In this document: in pieces, positions 33,924 through 45,736 of the stretch
Layout of the letters: each line of letters begins with the position of its first letter
Numbering within the stretch: the stretch's first letter is position 1
NCBI GenBank assembly: GCA_951804985.1
Contig: OX638130.1
Location: 1,888,501 to 1,952,500, forward strand
Direction: 5' to 3'
Source: Dryomyza anilis
Taxonomy: Eukaryota > Arthropoda > Insecta > Diptera > Dryomyzidae
Length of the DNA: 64,000 nucleotides
The notes under the pieces: generated by a model
Database searches by the model: none
Seen by the model: only the letters and a program-made list of their open reading frames with translations
Told to the model about the DNA's origin: nothing
Translations under genes and position numbers: made by a program

Positions 33924-34252
33924 AAGGGTTTTTCAATAAGAGCGCTACAAAAGTTTTTTTCAAGGGTTTTTCAACAGGGACGGTATAAAAGTAGAGCGAC
34001 AGGGACAGCAAACGACGTCATATTTCTTGCCGCTCTTTTGACATTTCTCTTCAGTAAGATTTGCCATTTCATGGTGGAAAGATATACGAGCCAACAACGA
34101 GTCGAAATTATTAAAAATTACTACCGAAATTCGAATTCGTATATCTTTCCATCATGAAATGGCAAACTTTACTGAAGAGAAATGTCAAAAGAGCGACAAG
34201 AAATATGGCGTCGTTTGCTGTCCCTGTCGCTCTACTTTTGTAGCGTCCCTTT
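33924..34252. mobile_element. mariner-derived MITE, copy 1
   Basis: The left half begins AAGGGTTTTTCAATAAGAGC and contains GTAGAGCGACAGGGACAGCA. The right half is its complement, TGCTGTCCCTGTCGCTCTAC. From ATG at 34071 the left half encodes VERYTSQQRVEIIKNYYRN, which resembles the start of a mariner-type transposase (DNA-binding region). The right half holds the same start in reverse (TATATCTTTCCATCATGAAA). So the element is an inverted duplication of a mariner 5' end, with arms of about 160 bp and no catalytic domain. Copy 2 is at 45032-45367. Confidence 0.85.
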
Positions 34253-35062
34253 AAATGCCATTTCTTTAATTTGGCCAACTCAAATTATTCAAAAAACTTT
34301 ATTTTTGTTTCAGTAGCTACTTTCGATTTTGTATTTATTTAAATTAAAATGAAAAATAGTTTAGAATTATACCTTCATACTTTAGAATAATACTTACTTA
34401 GTTATCCTAATTATTCTGTTATTTCACTGTATTCTATTTGATAAACTTGAATTTGAAAAGAAATTAAAGTTTGGTTAATAGGTTATGTCTTAGAAATGTA
34501 CCCCCAGGTAATTTGTCGACCAGGTAACATGGGGTTATGGTAAGGAAAATGCTAAAATATCTTTTTTCCTGTCATGAGGTCCTATTCTGGTTTGATGGGA
34601 AATATAAAATGAGAATGAAAATGAAACAAAAACTAATTTTTATATTATTAACTGAATTTGTATATATTTATATATTATATTTATTATATTTCTCATCAAA
34701 CCAGAATAGGGCCCATGGGCCTAGCATAATTGCTCACAGATATATCACATAGAACATATTAGTAGCTGATAATTCTTATTTCTATTTGTAATACGTTCCG
34801 ACTTAAAGCTAGTACGTTTTAAACATGATTTTATTTTAAAACAGTTTAGCTTTTATGCATTCGAAATTGCACTTTTCTGCAAAATATTCTCCCCATCTTC
34901 ATTAAAACCATTTCTTAATAATTATAAAGTACTCATTAGAAATGTGTTTTCAGTTATTTTCCTATAAGTAACTTTTTTGAGTTAAATTTATTTCAATTCT
35001 TAGCAATTTTTCACAGCATTCTACGAAGAATATTTTTTTTAAAGACTAGTCAACCATTGATT
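34253..35062. other. AT-rich DNA with one hairpin
   Basis: Apart from the inverted repeat at 34578-34713, listed separately, there is no recognisable feature. Confidence 0.35.
34578..34713. repeat. ~28-bp inverted repeat, 76-bp spacer
   Basis: GGTCCTATTCTGGTTTGATG followed by GGAAATATA (from 34578) is complementary to TATATTTCTCATCAAACCAG followed by AATAGGGCC (to 34713), with two or three mismatches. It could be a small MITE whose outer ends have decayed; no target duplication was found. A 71-codon frame crosses it but is not protein-like. Confidence 0.75.
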
Positions 35063-35321
35063 ATATATCGTCGTTGTAGAACGAAAATTCACCAAATACT
35101 TTTTAATGTAAAACTTAAATTTCGAGTTTGTTGATTTATATTATTAGAAGTAATTGATGCATTTTTAAAGTTGAAACATCAATTGATAGATTTACATTTT
35201 CTTATCATGTGTTGCGATCATCTATTAAAAATTAACAGATATATAAAGATTTTTGTAAATGAATGAATATTTGGCATTTTGAAAATGTATTTGGTGACTT
35301 TTCATTCTACAATGACGATAT
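35063..35321. mobile_element. MITE with 35-bp inverted ends (CACCAAATAC family)
   Basis: Left end ATATCGTCGTTGTAGAACGA then AAATTCACCAAATAC. The right end is the complement, GTATTTGGTGACTTTTCATT then CTACAATGACGATAT, with 32 of 35 positions matching. The interior contains TTGATAGATTTACATTTTCT, which is also found in the split relative at 49287-49830. No coding capacity. Confidence 0.88.
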
Positions 35322-36964
35322 CAAAACTATGATTGTTCGCGAATATACAAAGGCTTTAAGACTACTTATTATATTCTTTAAGGTTTATATATTGTAACCG
35401 GTTAAAGTGAAAAAATTTTAAAAAAAGGTAAATTTATAAAATAACCTTTTAATAAAAAATAAAATATAATTTAAATATTCAGAATTACTAGAGATTTCAC
35501 TCGTTACGACAAAAGCATTACTTTCTGTGTTTTCATGTAAATTCATGTTTAACTTAAAACCTTTCACCTTGTAATGAAATGCTACATGTCAGAATTCACA
35601 TTAAGTTTGTTTTTCATTACAGTATTTACCATTAAAATTTTATATAAATCATATAATAAAAAGAAAACTACTTTCTCGTTAGTAAACATGCATTAATAAA
35701 CGCCTCAAGACTTTGACAGACCGAGAACCCGAGTACTCTTAAATGACGTTCCAGTTCACTTAATTCTGAATTACCTATACAAGTATTTTTTTTTTCTAAA
35801 AAATATACCAAAGAACATTATCATCATTTATAACTTCAAAGTAAATATAAGTGCGTGTCGATATTATATATATTTTTTTTAATATGAATCCCATTTCATA
35901 CTGATGCGACATTCTCTGACACACACACATAGAGGGACAAATTGAATATTTCATGGAAAATATCCTGCATTGTATTTTGCCGTGATTGGCGTCACAGTGC
36001 AGCCAGCAAAGCTAGCCAGCCAGCGTCCCCATGTGTATCGCTGTAATTTGCTGTATAATAAGAGTCCTTTCACAGTATGTGATAAAATTATATGTTCCTT
36101 TTACGTGCATGTCCTGCTTTTGTTATGCGCCGGTACATTTTCCATCATTTTACTTTTTATATTTTCCTCATAGTCACTGTTACTGTCATTGTCACTGTTA
36201 TAGTCACCCTGTGAATGGTGTGTCAGTCAGTCCAAGGAGCACGCATAAAACTGCGAAGGATGTTGTTGATGCGCCGGATATGTTATTTAACACCAATGCG
36301 TCAAGTGCGCCTCCCTTCATCCGGACACCCGTACACCCACACAAGTTCTGTGGACGACAAGCCCGTTTATAGGGTTACTAACTAACTACAATGGACACAC
36401 GTAACCGTTTCCTCTGTATACCGAGTACTTGCTGTGGGCCATATTAGTGCTGTCACACCTAGTTGTTCTATTTCACTTCAGTAGGACCTCGGTCGAAAAT
36501 AATCAACTTAATTAAAAAATAATATGTTTTTGTAATAATATTATTTAGTGTTATGAAAGCGAACTATGTAGGTTATTAATTTATTAAATTATTTTACATG
36601 TTTGCCGCCAGCAATTTTAATTTTTTATATACTTAAATTTTAATTTAATGATTTTTATTATTCATTTAACATTTATAATATCCATATTTATAATTCTAAT
36701 ATTTAGAAAAATAAACATTTAATTTATTATATTTTAATAACTCTATGACATTTCTCACAATAATGTTTCTCACAATGATACTGCCAACAATGATGTTTCT
36801 TAAAGTAGGTAATGTTTCTGAAATTAATGTTTGTTGTTTAATATTAGTATTATTTCTCATTACAACTAATCTCATAGTTGCGCCAAACAATAATACCTTA
36901 AATCCGCAAACATATTTTCTAAATTATGCTAAATTATTGTGTTAAACATTATTAATAATTTCTA
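35322..36964. other. AT-rich DNA with a single-copy island
   Basis: Positions 35890-36450 are more balanced, with TGTCAYTGTCACTGTTA-type short repeats at 36174-36210 and open + frames (113 codons), without recognised motifs. CTCACAATAATGTTTCTCAC at 36755 is a small local repeat. No exon can be supported. Confidence 0.35.
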
Positions 36965-38860
36965 ATATGTGATAAAGTATTTGTATACTTGCGACAAACA
37001 TCTGTAAAATACGTTAAATACTTATGTCTCACAATATTAATTTATACTCATGATTATTGTTATATGATAATTGTTTAAAATATGCATATGACCAATAATT
37101 ACATGGTATAAATACTTGTGACAAACATGTCAAGCAAACACGACAAAAATATCTATCAAATATTATCCAAATAAGTTAAAGAGATTGGTGGAAATTCAGT
37201 GAAATACTTGTGTCATACAGTACTATAATATACAATAGTATTGATCGCTGTGATTTAATTTAATATAATAATATTAATATTGCGTTAATTATAACTTATG
37301 ACCAATATACTTGTGACAGACATCTGTCAAACATTGCCAAATATAAAAGTAGTTTTATGACAAAACTACTTTAATGATAAACTGATGAATTTTGTAAATA
37401 AGACTTTCAGAAAATGTTTAGTGAGTAAAATTTTATATACCAATAGTTTACTTGTGACAAACATCAATCAATAAATACTTTGTTGAACATTATTTAAGTA
37501 TTATATTCGATGTGATGTAGTAAATATGTAAATTATGACCAATATACTTGTTAAAAGCATAATAAACATCTGTCAAACATTTCCAAATAAAATAAATTAT
37601 TTTGTTGAAATCATTGTAAAAGCTTTTCCGCTTTAATAAACTAATTGCGTAATTAATACTGTCTGGATCAGTTTTATATATTATTTATATTACTAGTTAT
37701 ACTTGTGACAAACATTTGTGAAACATTGCCAAATAAAAAGGTAGTTTTTATTGATAAAACTATTTTTATGATAAACTGAATAATTTCGTAAATTGGACTT
37801 TCAGAAATTATTTCATGAGTAAAATTTTACATACCAATAGTTTACTTGTGACAAACATCAATCAGTAAATACTTGTGTGGAACATTATTTAAGTATTATA
37901 TTCGATGTGATGTAGAAAATACGTAAATTATTACCAATATACTTGTAAAAAGCATAATAAACATCTGTCAAACATTTCCAAATAAAATAAATTCTTTTGT
38001 TGAAATTATTGTAATAGCTTTTCCGCTTTAATAAACTAATTGCGTAATTAATACTGTCTGAGTCAGTTTTATATTAATAGTTTTACTTGCGATAAACATC
38101 AGTACAATTGTGCCAAACATAATAGATATTTTTTTGATGTTTTAATTGAATAAATTAGCCGCGGTAGCTCAAGGTTAGTGCGTTGGACTGCGAGCCAAAA
38201 GGTTCCAGGTTCAAGCCTGGATTGGGGCTAATAACATCTTTTCATAGAAAACATTTTTCTATACCGCGCTACCTCTCGGCAGTAGAAGTAAAACCTACGA
38301 GAGTAAAACATTGCCTATGAAAGCTCTCACCCGCCGTTAGGATTCGGCAATAAACTGTAAGTCCCACCACTTTCAGTACAAATATAACACGCACAGCTCA
38401 AAAATGGAGAGAATGGAATGGAGAGGACTGTAGTGTCAATCTATTATTATTATAATTGAATAAATTATGCTTGTGACAAACTTCTGTCAAAGTATAATTC
38501 AAATAAGATGAATAGTTTAGGCAAATCAATGGTGTAACCGCTGTGATAAAGTAATTGTTTTCGTGAAACAATTTTTGAGTAAATAAGCCTTACTAAAACC
38601 ATTAGTTGTACTTGTGACAAACATCTGTCAAAAATTATAAATACCATAAATACTTTTGTGGAACATTATTAACTTATTTGTATCTCTGTGATGTAGTAAT
38701 TACTTTTGACCAAAATACTTGGTACAAACATAAAAAACATCTGTAAAAATTGTAACGAACATCATATAAAGTATTTGATCGCTGTGAAGTAGTAAATCGA
38801 TAAATTATACTAGTGACAAACATATGCCCAAATATTTTTCAAATAAGCTGTGATACACTC
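36965..38860. repeat. array built on ACTTGTGACAAACATCTGTC
   Basis: About fifteen variants of the word ACTTGTGACAAACATCTGTC recur at roughly 60-190 bp, each followed by a word like AAACATTGCCAAATAAA. Superimposed is a longer duplication: 37330-37715 is repeated at 37725-38105, offset 394 bp (both contain CCAATAGTTTACTTGTGACA and GCTTTTCCGCTTTAATAAAC). A SINE interrupts the array at 38158-38453. Confidence 0.88.
38158..38453 (+). mobile_element. tRNA-derived SINE, copy 2, with target duplication
   Basis: The 296-bp element has head GCCGCGGTAGCTCAAGGTTA, a B-box-like GGTTCAAGCCTGG, a body, and an ATTATTATTAT tail. It is flanked by a perfect 14-bp direct repeat AATTGAATAAATTA (38144-38157 and 38454-38467), which fixes both ends. 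A target duplication of this length is expected for insertion by a non-LTR partner. The unbroken duplication marks it as a comparatively recent insertion. Confidence 0.95.
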
Positions 38861-40995
38861 AAATTAAAGGTCTGCTATTAATAGCAAACTCTGAATGCTA
38901 AATTTTAACAAACTTTAAATTGCATTTACAGCATACTCTGTTTGCTGGGATTCTTAGTTCTGCTAGTGATCAAGATTGTGCTAGTGTCACTGGTGTGCAT
39001 ATCGCCAGTGTAGCTAACCTGCACTAGATGGCGCCATAGTCACGAGACGCAGCTGCAAATGTGTCTATAATTTGTAGACTTTTATTCGACAACATGTTTA
39101 TTAAAAAGAGATATTTCTTCTACGAAATAATAATAAACGCATTCAAGAGTGGAATAGTGAAATAAAGGTAAAATAAAAAAATGAGAAAGATATAATAAAA
39201 AAATAATAAAATAAAAAAAGTGAAAAGTTAATAGAAATTAAAAAAAAAATTAAAATAAAAAAATATATATATATACTTTTTTTAATTTCTTTTTTATGAA
39301 TTGGAATTAAAAGCAAAAATATTAGTTAAAACAGCATAAAACAATTATAAAATAATGCAAACTGTCATTTGCTGTTTCAGCAAAATCCGGCGCTTTCCTC
39401 TTTTCAGCAAACATTTTTGCTATATTGGCAACCTTTTTTGCTACTGTTTTCATTTTGATTGTAGAGTTATTTCTATCGGAAAATGGTTTTTGACTAAATT
39501 ATTACACCGTGCTACAAATTTCAAAAAAAATAAAAATAAAATTATCCATCTACTCGCATTTATTTCGTAACGATATCGAAATTATTCGCTGGGAAATAAC
39601 ATTATCATGTATTTTTTTAACAACAACTATATTATCTCTGCATCGCAATGTTTGTAGTCTTTTTTTTAAATATTTCGAAATTTAATCAAAAATATTTTTA
39701 TGGAATTCATTAAAAGGTAAATTGTAAGATAGGGCCAGACAGGGTTATGCATGTTTTAAAGTTTACATATGGTTCTTTGGAATATCTTAATATACTCAAC
39801 TTTTTGAATAATTTATATTGAATTTTGAATAATTTCTAGAACATTAAATATTTGGTATATTTATACGCTAGACAAACACAAAAATAAATATTAAATCTTT
39901 AAATTATACAAATACCAATTTATATGTAAACTTTTAGACAACCTTTTAGACTGCCTTTTGAACCCTGTGCTTAAACCTTGTTAAATGTATCAGCATCAAC
40001 ATTAAAAACCACACTTAAAATATTTCATTTAGATTTATTATATGCTAGCCCTCGAGTTATCCGCATAGCGAGGTTGATACCCCCTATATTCAAACTATAA
40101 AATAATACAAACAGTGCGCAAATTACATTTTCCAAATGATTTGTCGACTTTACGATTATTTAACACCAGCCATATGGTTAGAAAGTCAGCTGCAGGCTAC
40201 GACTGCTGGTTTATAATTTTATTATGCGCTTTATGATTGCCATTAAAGTGGAACAAATCAGTGGTTTTTATCTGCAAGCAAAATAATGGCCGAAATATAA
40301 TAGTCTTGCCAAACGTCCAACCGACCGCCCGACCGACCGAAATAAAATAAAAACTGTTGAAAATTGGATTAAGCTTTTAAGTGGCCCCTTGCCTAGGATA
40401 ACAGCGAAAATCAATTATTTTCTACCAAAAACAAAAACAGCTCAAATTATCTAATGACAGAGACAAAGATTTACGGTGCGACATTATTTCGTTTATTGTG
40501 TATCTGTCTGGAAGACTTTATAGATTGTCAATGGCGACAATTAAAATGATTGGGTTTGTCTTAAAGGACTTAAGTAGTTGAGGCTTTTAACCAAAACAAC
40601 AAAGAAAATGATATATAAATGGAACATTTCAAGGGTATTCAAGCAAAAATTTGTGATATTTTATATCAACAACATATAATTTAAGGGTTATGTTAATCTT
40701 AAAGAATTTAAGCAATTTAAGATTTTAAAGAAAACACAATTAACAGACTTATATTTGAAGTATTTAAAGAATATTAAGGGTTTTATTGATGATAAAATAA
40801 TAGATTTAAAAGAAAAAGCAAAATTTTTGTATAAAGTGAGTATTAAACCGATCATGACAATTTTTAATACCAAACAGCGTAGGAATATAACTAATCTAAC
40901 TTCGGAGTCTCATTGATCAAGAACTTCTAGTTTTCCTGTAATCATGATTTCAACAGACAGACGGACTTACGAGTTCACGTTGATCAGGAATATAT
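38861..40995. other. single-copy DNA, A/T-rich runs, one island
   Basis: Positions 39150-39290 are an A-rich low-complexity run. Positions 40190-40540 look like typical fly conserved non-coding DNA, with CGACCGCCCGACCGACCGA at 40322. Positions 40915-40990 contain GACAGACGGACTTACGAG and GATCAGGAATATAT words that resemble the interior of the palindrome-ended element. No exon. Confidence 0.35.
38960..39095 (+). repeat. dispersed repeat around ACTAGATGGCGCCATAGTC, copy 1
   Basis: The stretch GCACTAGATGGCGCCATAGT CACGAG (39020-39045), followed by AGCTGCAA and GTCTATAATTTGTAGACT, recurs in reverse orientation at about 55300-55375 with few changes. The surrounding bases diverge quickly, so the element borders are unknown. 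Confidence 0.7.
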
Positions 40996-41440
40996 TGTTA
41001 CGAATATTGCGTCTACGGAAAACTGTTCTACAAGTTCGTATCTCTGGACTGGGTACAAAATAAAAACACTCTTATGTTTGGTTTAAATTATAACAATGAA
41101 CTTTATTAATTCACTTTAATAAACAACTTTACTAATAACAAATTCTAACAACTGCTGCACGAGACGCATCGACCACTTTCCAATCACTACTGAAGTGCTG
41201 TGCCTCAGATGCAGCGCCCTTATATACTACATGCATCAGAATCTTCTACTCTTTTCGTGAATGCTACATGCATCTCATTCGCACTCATGTGTTTTTATGC
41301 GCTGATCTTCCATCTCTTTCTCTCACACTGCGTCAGTGCGCTGAATGATCGCCCGTCTCTTTCTAATACATTGTTTAGTGCGCTGAATTGTCTTGCGTCT
41401 CATTGTTCATACCAGACATGCATTTTTTTTCCCGAGTAAT
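40996..41440 (-). mobile_element. solo LTR-like sequence, antisense
   Basis: On the minus strand an LTR order is readable. First come three CAGCGCA-containing repeats in a U3-like part (+ strand 41290-41400). Then come TATATAAG at 41219-41226, an initiator-like TCAGTAGTG about 30 bases on, and AATAAAG at 41101-41107 as a poly(A) signal. The end is ATATTCGTAACA, completing at 40996-40997 (+ strand TTGTTACGAATAT). The other end is uncertain, near 41430, where sequence changes to the GAATTATTC-type repeat. No internal retrotransposon genes are adjacent, so this is a solo LTR or a fragment. Gypsy-type is a guess. Confidence 0.6.
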
Positions 41441-41558
41441 TCCTTTATCCGAGTTTTCCCTTTAATCCCTGAGTTAATTCTGTCCCAAAAAATATTTAAA
41501 AATTTCACGATTTTATTTATTAGACATTTATAGTAAACTTTCGTTCATTCTCATTCAT
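41441..41558. other. short remnant of the GAATTGTC-type repeat
   Basis: CCCGAGTAATTCCTTTATCC, CCCTGAGTTAATTCTGTCCC and similar words resemble the array at 43.2-46.5 kb. The LTR-like sequence may have inserted into it. Confidence 0.45.
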
Positions 41559-43122
41559 TCACCGAAAAAAATACTGTATTACAAATAACTAAAAATTTCT
41601 TTAAAATAAATACATATGTATTTGATTTACGTCCAAAAGCATATGTATTTATTTTTACTAAACTGATGTTGTTTTTGTTTTTATATGGAAAATTACTACA
41701 TAATTTAACAGCTTTTCTATATAAAATTTCAATACATATGTATTAAAAAACGTACATTATGTCTATATTTATACGTCCAGAAATATGTAGAGAAATTACT
41801 ACATATGCCTTTAATTTTACAATAATATGTAGTTATTTTAATTTGTTTTGATAATTTATTTAAATAACATATTTATTTTTAATTATTCGGAATTGAATAT
41901 GAATGAATATTATTACCTCTTTCGCAGTCATCCGTCGTGTGCAAAAAAAAAATAACAACAACAACAAAACCAGTTTCTTCGTTTATACCTGCACGAAGGA
42001 CTCCCTTTCGTAATTCGTTCGTCAGTGATCCCACACGAAGGACGACCTTTCGTAATTCGTTCGTCAGTGATCCCACACGAATTCAAATGAAAGCAAAAAA
42101 ACAAAACATCAATACTGTTTGTGCAATATGTAGAGAACAAATACATGGTGTAGTAAAAAAAAGACAAATAAAAGCAAATGTATTTAAAAACCAACAAAAT
42201 GTAGTAGAAATAATTTTTTTCGAAACAAAGACATAAAATGTATGTAATTTATAATTTAATTTTTAAACTATAATACACACAATAATTGCATAATACATTT
42301 TATGTATTATGTAGTAGATCAAAAATAAAAACTACACTAAACAAACACATACTACATATTCTGCAATATGTATAAAACGAATTTCTAATACATTGTGTAG
42401 TAAAATCCAGACAAATTAATACAAATGTATCAAAAAACTATCAAAATGTTGTAGAACTGCATTTTTTCAAAACGAAGACATAAATGTAGTATCATTTACT
42501 AGAGTAATTTTTTCGGTGTACAGCTTTAACAAATTGGTGGCTTTTTACATTCGAATATTACTTAAAATTGGACATTATTTTTTTATTATTGGAAACGTTA
42601 AACATTTGGTTTTAAAAATAAAAACAAAACTTAGCTGTTTTTGAAAGTAAATTATGTTTTCATATTTAGAGCCAATTTAATAAGATTATCTATTTTTTAA
42701 CATTTTATATAATAAATTCAATTTTAATCAATTTTTTATAAAAACAATTAACTTTAAGTGATACATATTTTTGTATACAGTGGAATTTATAGTAAAATTA
42801 TAGAATATATTTTATAGAAGAATTTATAATAATATGTAAATAATTTATAATTTAATTTTTAAACTATAATACACACAATAATTGCATAATACATTTTATG
42901 TATTATGTAGTACATGTATTTCAAAAATAAAAACTACAGAAAACAAATACATACTACATATTCTGCAATATGTAGAAAACGAATTTCTAATACATTGTGT
43001 AGTTAAATCCAGACAAATTAATACAAATGTATTAAAAAAACTATCAAAATGCAGTAGAACTGCATTTTTTCAAAACGAAGACATAAATGTAGTAAAATTT
43101 ACTACAGTAATTTTTTCGGTGT
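41559..43122. mobile_element. ACCGAAAAAA-ended element with a duplicated right end
   Basis: The left end at about 41559 reads ACCGAAAAAAATACTGTATT. Right-end sequences AGTAATTTTTTCGGTGT occur twice, at about 42504-42520 and 43106-43122. About 277 bp before each right end is also duplicated (42246-42523 and 42847-43122, offset 596), sharing AATAATTGCATAATACATTT and CCAGACAAATTAATACAAAT. Words ACATATGTATTT and its relatives recur throughout. No transposase is readable. It may be two tandem copies, one deleted. Confidence 0.7.
41993..42078. repeat. 43-bp direct repeat, two copies
   Basis: CACGAAGGACTCCCTTTCGT then AATTCGTTCGTCAGTGATCC (41993) is repeated at 42036 with two substitutions. This repeat is GC-richer than its surroundings and lies inside the ACCGAAAAAA-ended element. 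The open frames on both strands here are caused by it. Confidence 0.9.
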
Positions 43123-45031
43123 TATAATTCTTGTATATTATTATTTTATGATATAATAATTCATGTGAATGTTTTGTGGAAAGGCTAAATTTTCATTGTG
43201 GTAACACTTCTTCACCTTATAAACTTTCCTCTATAATTATTCATTGAGATTATTTTTCTCTGATATAATTATTTCCAAAGATAATGCTGTCCTAAGGTAA
43301 TTCTGTCCCGATGTAATTCTTTACCGTAAGAATTGTTCCTCAGATATTTAGTTTCAAGATAATTTTACTATATAATAATTTATGGAAAGTATTACCTCAA
43401 GGAAGAACAGTTTTTGCCAGTACTATTTATTCTTGAAACAATTCTTCGTAGAACTTATCTTTCCCGAATATTTCTTCGCCGGAAAAACCTACACCGAACA
43501 ATTCTTTTCCGAGATAATCCTTTCCTGAGATAATTTTTTAAATGGTAAACAATTTTTTCCCAGGGTAATTCTATCCCGACATAATTCTGCCCATGAATTC
43601 TTATTTTTTCCAGACAATCTTTAAAAAAATGCGCGTCAATATATAATAATTTATGGCAAGAATTGTCTCGGGAAATAAATCTCTCTGAGGTGCATTTATT
43701 CGGGGATGAATTGTTGTATGAAAAGCACAGCTATTTATCAATTTTAATGATTTTTCATTAATATGAAAGATATTCTATTAATACAATAAGAATTTCTCAC
43801 CAACAAAAATTATCTCTGGCAAATTATTACTGGGGGCAAGAAATGTCAATTATCGCATAAGAATTGTCCGATGATGAATTTTTCGGGAAAGAATTTTATC
43901 ATGGAAGAAATATAGGGCAAGTAAAGTCCGAGGATGTATTATCTCTGGAAGAATATCGTAGATGATTTGCACAGCTTTACATTGTTTATTATACAAAAAT
44001 TTCGATTTCAATCAATTTGAAATGTTTTTCAAGAAAAAATTATAAATAGCCTCAAAATAGAATATTTTTTAATATTCCAAAATACTTTGTCTTATTATTT
44101 TAACAGAAAGTAAAAATAACATATATTTGCTTTGTGAATATTATAAATCTCTCATCAATATTACAACTCATTTATATTTTATGAAACACATTTTTAATCT
44201 ACTAATGTATGGGATTTTGTTGCCAATAAATGGACGGGACGTCACACCACCCAATTTGATATTGCACACTTGCCACAAAAGTGAGCCGCACCCCTCACAT
44301 CCGGACCTTGAATTTTCTTTTACCAGTTTTTAGGGGATTAAATGATTGCAAATTCCTGCAACAATAGACCGACCGCACAAGAATTTCATCCATATCAACA
44401 CAATTGATTTATGAACAGCTCGTAAAGTTATCAATCAACAGCCTGCAAAACATCATAATTTTGCAGCTGCTCCTTTTGTTGCTAAATAAATTTAAATTTA
44501 AATTGTTTATGCGAGTGTGAGAGGTGTGTTGTATTGGGCTTGAATGGAAGTGGCAGCAAAATACTCGACGCATCTCTTTTTGAAATTAATTCACTTGAAA
44601 AAAATAACAAAACAAAAATATTCTTACATATAAAGTGTGGGTTCTGTTGTGCGCTACACGAGTTTTTAATTGGTAAACAAATATGTGAAAGACTGTAAAA
44701 ACAAAAATAGCAGATGTGGCCACAGTATAAAATTATAAATACTTTGTGTGTTCTCTGGTAATACACAGAAAATAAAAACAGTATGTGAAACGAATGCGTA
44801 GCACTACGAATTAAATTAAATTCAACATTTTCACAAGGTTTTGGATGTTCGGATTGTAGACAATACTACCTCGAGAATACTTCTGCGAATCATTATTTCC
44901 AGAAAATTTTACAACGAATACCTTTATTGCTGAAAATGCTTATCTGAATAATAATTCCCGGGATCATAATTCCCGGATTTTTTTTTTACTCAAACTTCTT
45001 CTCTGTCAAATTTTATGATTGCCCTAGTATC
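43123..45031. repeat. dispersed GAATTGTC/GAATTATTC-type repeat, with a unique island
   Basis: Positions 43190-43970 are packed with variants such as GATAATTCTTTCCCGAGATAA, GGGAAAGAATT and GGCAAGAATTGTCTCGGGAA. They share vocabulary with 11380-12605 but mostly in the opposite orientation. Positions 44860-45000 hold more. Between them 44190-44800 is balanced single-copy sequence without a recognised gene. Unit length could not be fixed. Confidence 0.6.
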
Positions 45032-45367
45032 GGGTTTTTCAATAAGAGCGCTACAAAAGTTTTTTCAAAGGTTTTTCAACAGGGACGCTATAAAAGTAGA
45101 GCGACAGGGACAGCAAACGACGCCATATTTCATGCCGCTCTTTTGACATTTCTCTTTAGTAGGGTTTTCCATTTTATGTTGGAAAGATATACGAGCCAAC
45201 AACGAGTCAAAATTATTAAAATTTACTATCGAAATTTGAATTCGTAAATATTTCCATCATGAAATGGCAAACCTTACTGAAGAGAAATGTCAAAAGAGCG
45301 GCAAGAAATATGGCGTCGTTTGCTGTCCCTGTCGCTCTACTTTTGTAGCGTGCCTGTTAAAAAACCC
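45032..45367. mobile_element. mariner-derived MITE, copy 2
   Basis: Same structure as copy 1 at 33924-34252: it starts GGGTTTTTCAATAAGAGCGC and ends in the complement TTAAAAAACCC, with GTAGAGCGACAGGGACAGCA facing TGCTGTCCCTGTCGCTCTAC. From ATG at 45176 it reads LERYTSQQRVKIIKIYYRN, so the coding relic differs slightly from copy 1. Internal deletion of the catalytic region is shared, so both copies descend from the same already-rearranged ancestor. Confidence 0.87.
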
Positions 45368-45736
45368 TTTAGAAATTGTTCTAGGGTCGTGGTTGACATT
45401 TAATTATTGTATTTGGACCTTGTAATAAACTGACCTGTGATCGACGTGATATTACCATGATCATTATTTCCCTAATAGAGTAAATTTCCACTACGGTAAC
45501 ACTTAATTGTTGGAAAGTTCTTCAGCGAATAAATTTTTTCTCTACAATTAATGCGTGAGATAATTTATCCCCGATATATGTATGTGGTACTTTCCCGAGA
45601 CCAGTTTAATTCCTTGCGACATAATTGTTCCATTGACAATTATTTGACGAGGAAATTGTTTTTGCACGACAATCAAAAATTCGCTTACATTATTTTAAAA
45701 TTTTATCCTAAGACTTGCCTCAAGTAAGACTCCTCA
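45368..45736. repeat. more GAATTGTC-type repeat
   Basis: CCCGAGACCAGTTTAATTCC, GGAAATTGTTTTTGC and similar words of the dispersed array lie between the mariner MITE and the ACACGGATAG MITE. Confidence 0.5.

Noticed and set aside
36031..36372. 113-codon + strand frame in a balanced-composition island
   Set aside because: No recognisable domain; overlaps another frame in a different phase and contains short TGTCACTGT repeats.
41937..42236. Overlapping ~90-99-codon frames on both strands
   Set aside because: Created by the 43-bp direct repeat inside a transposable element; not protein-like.
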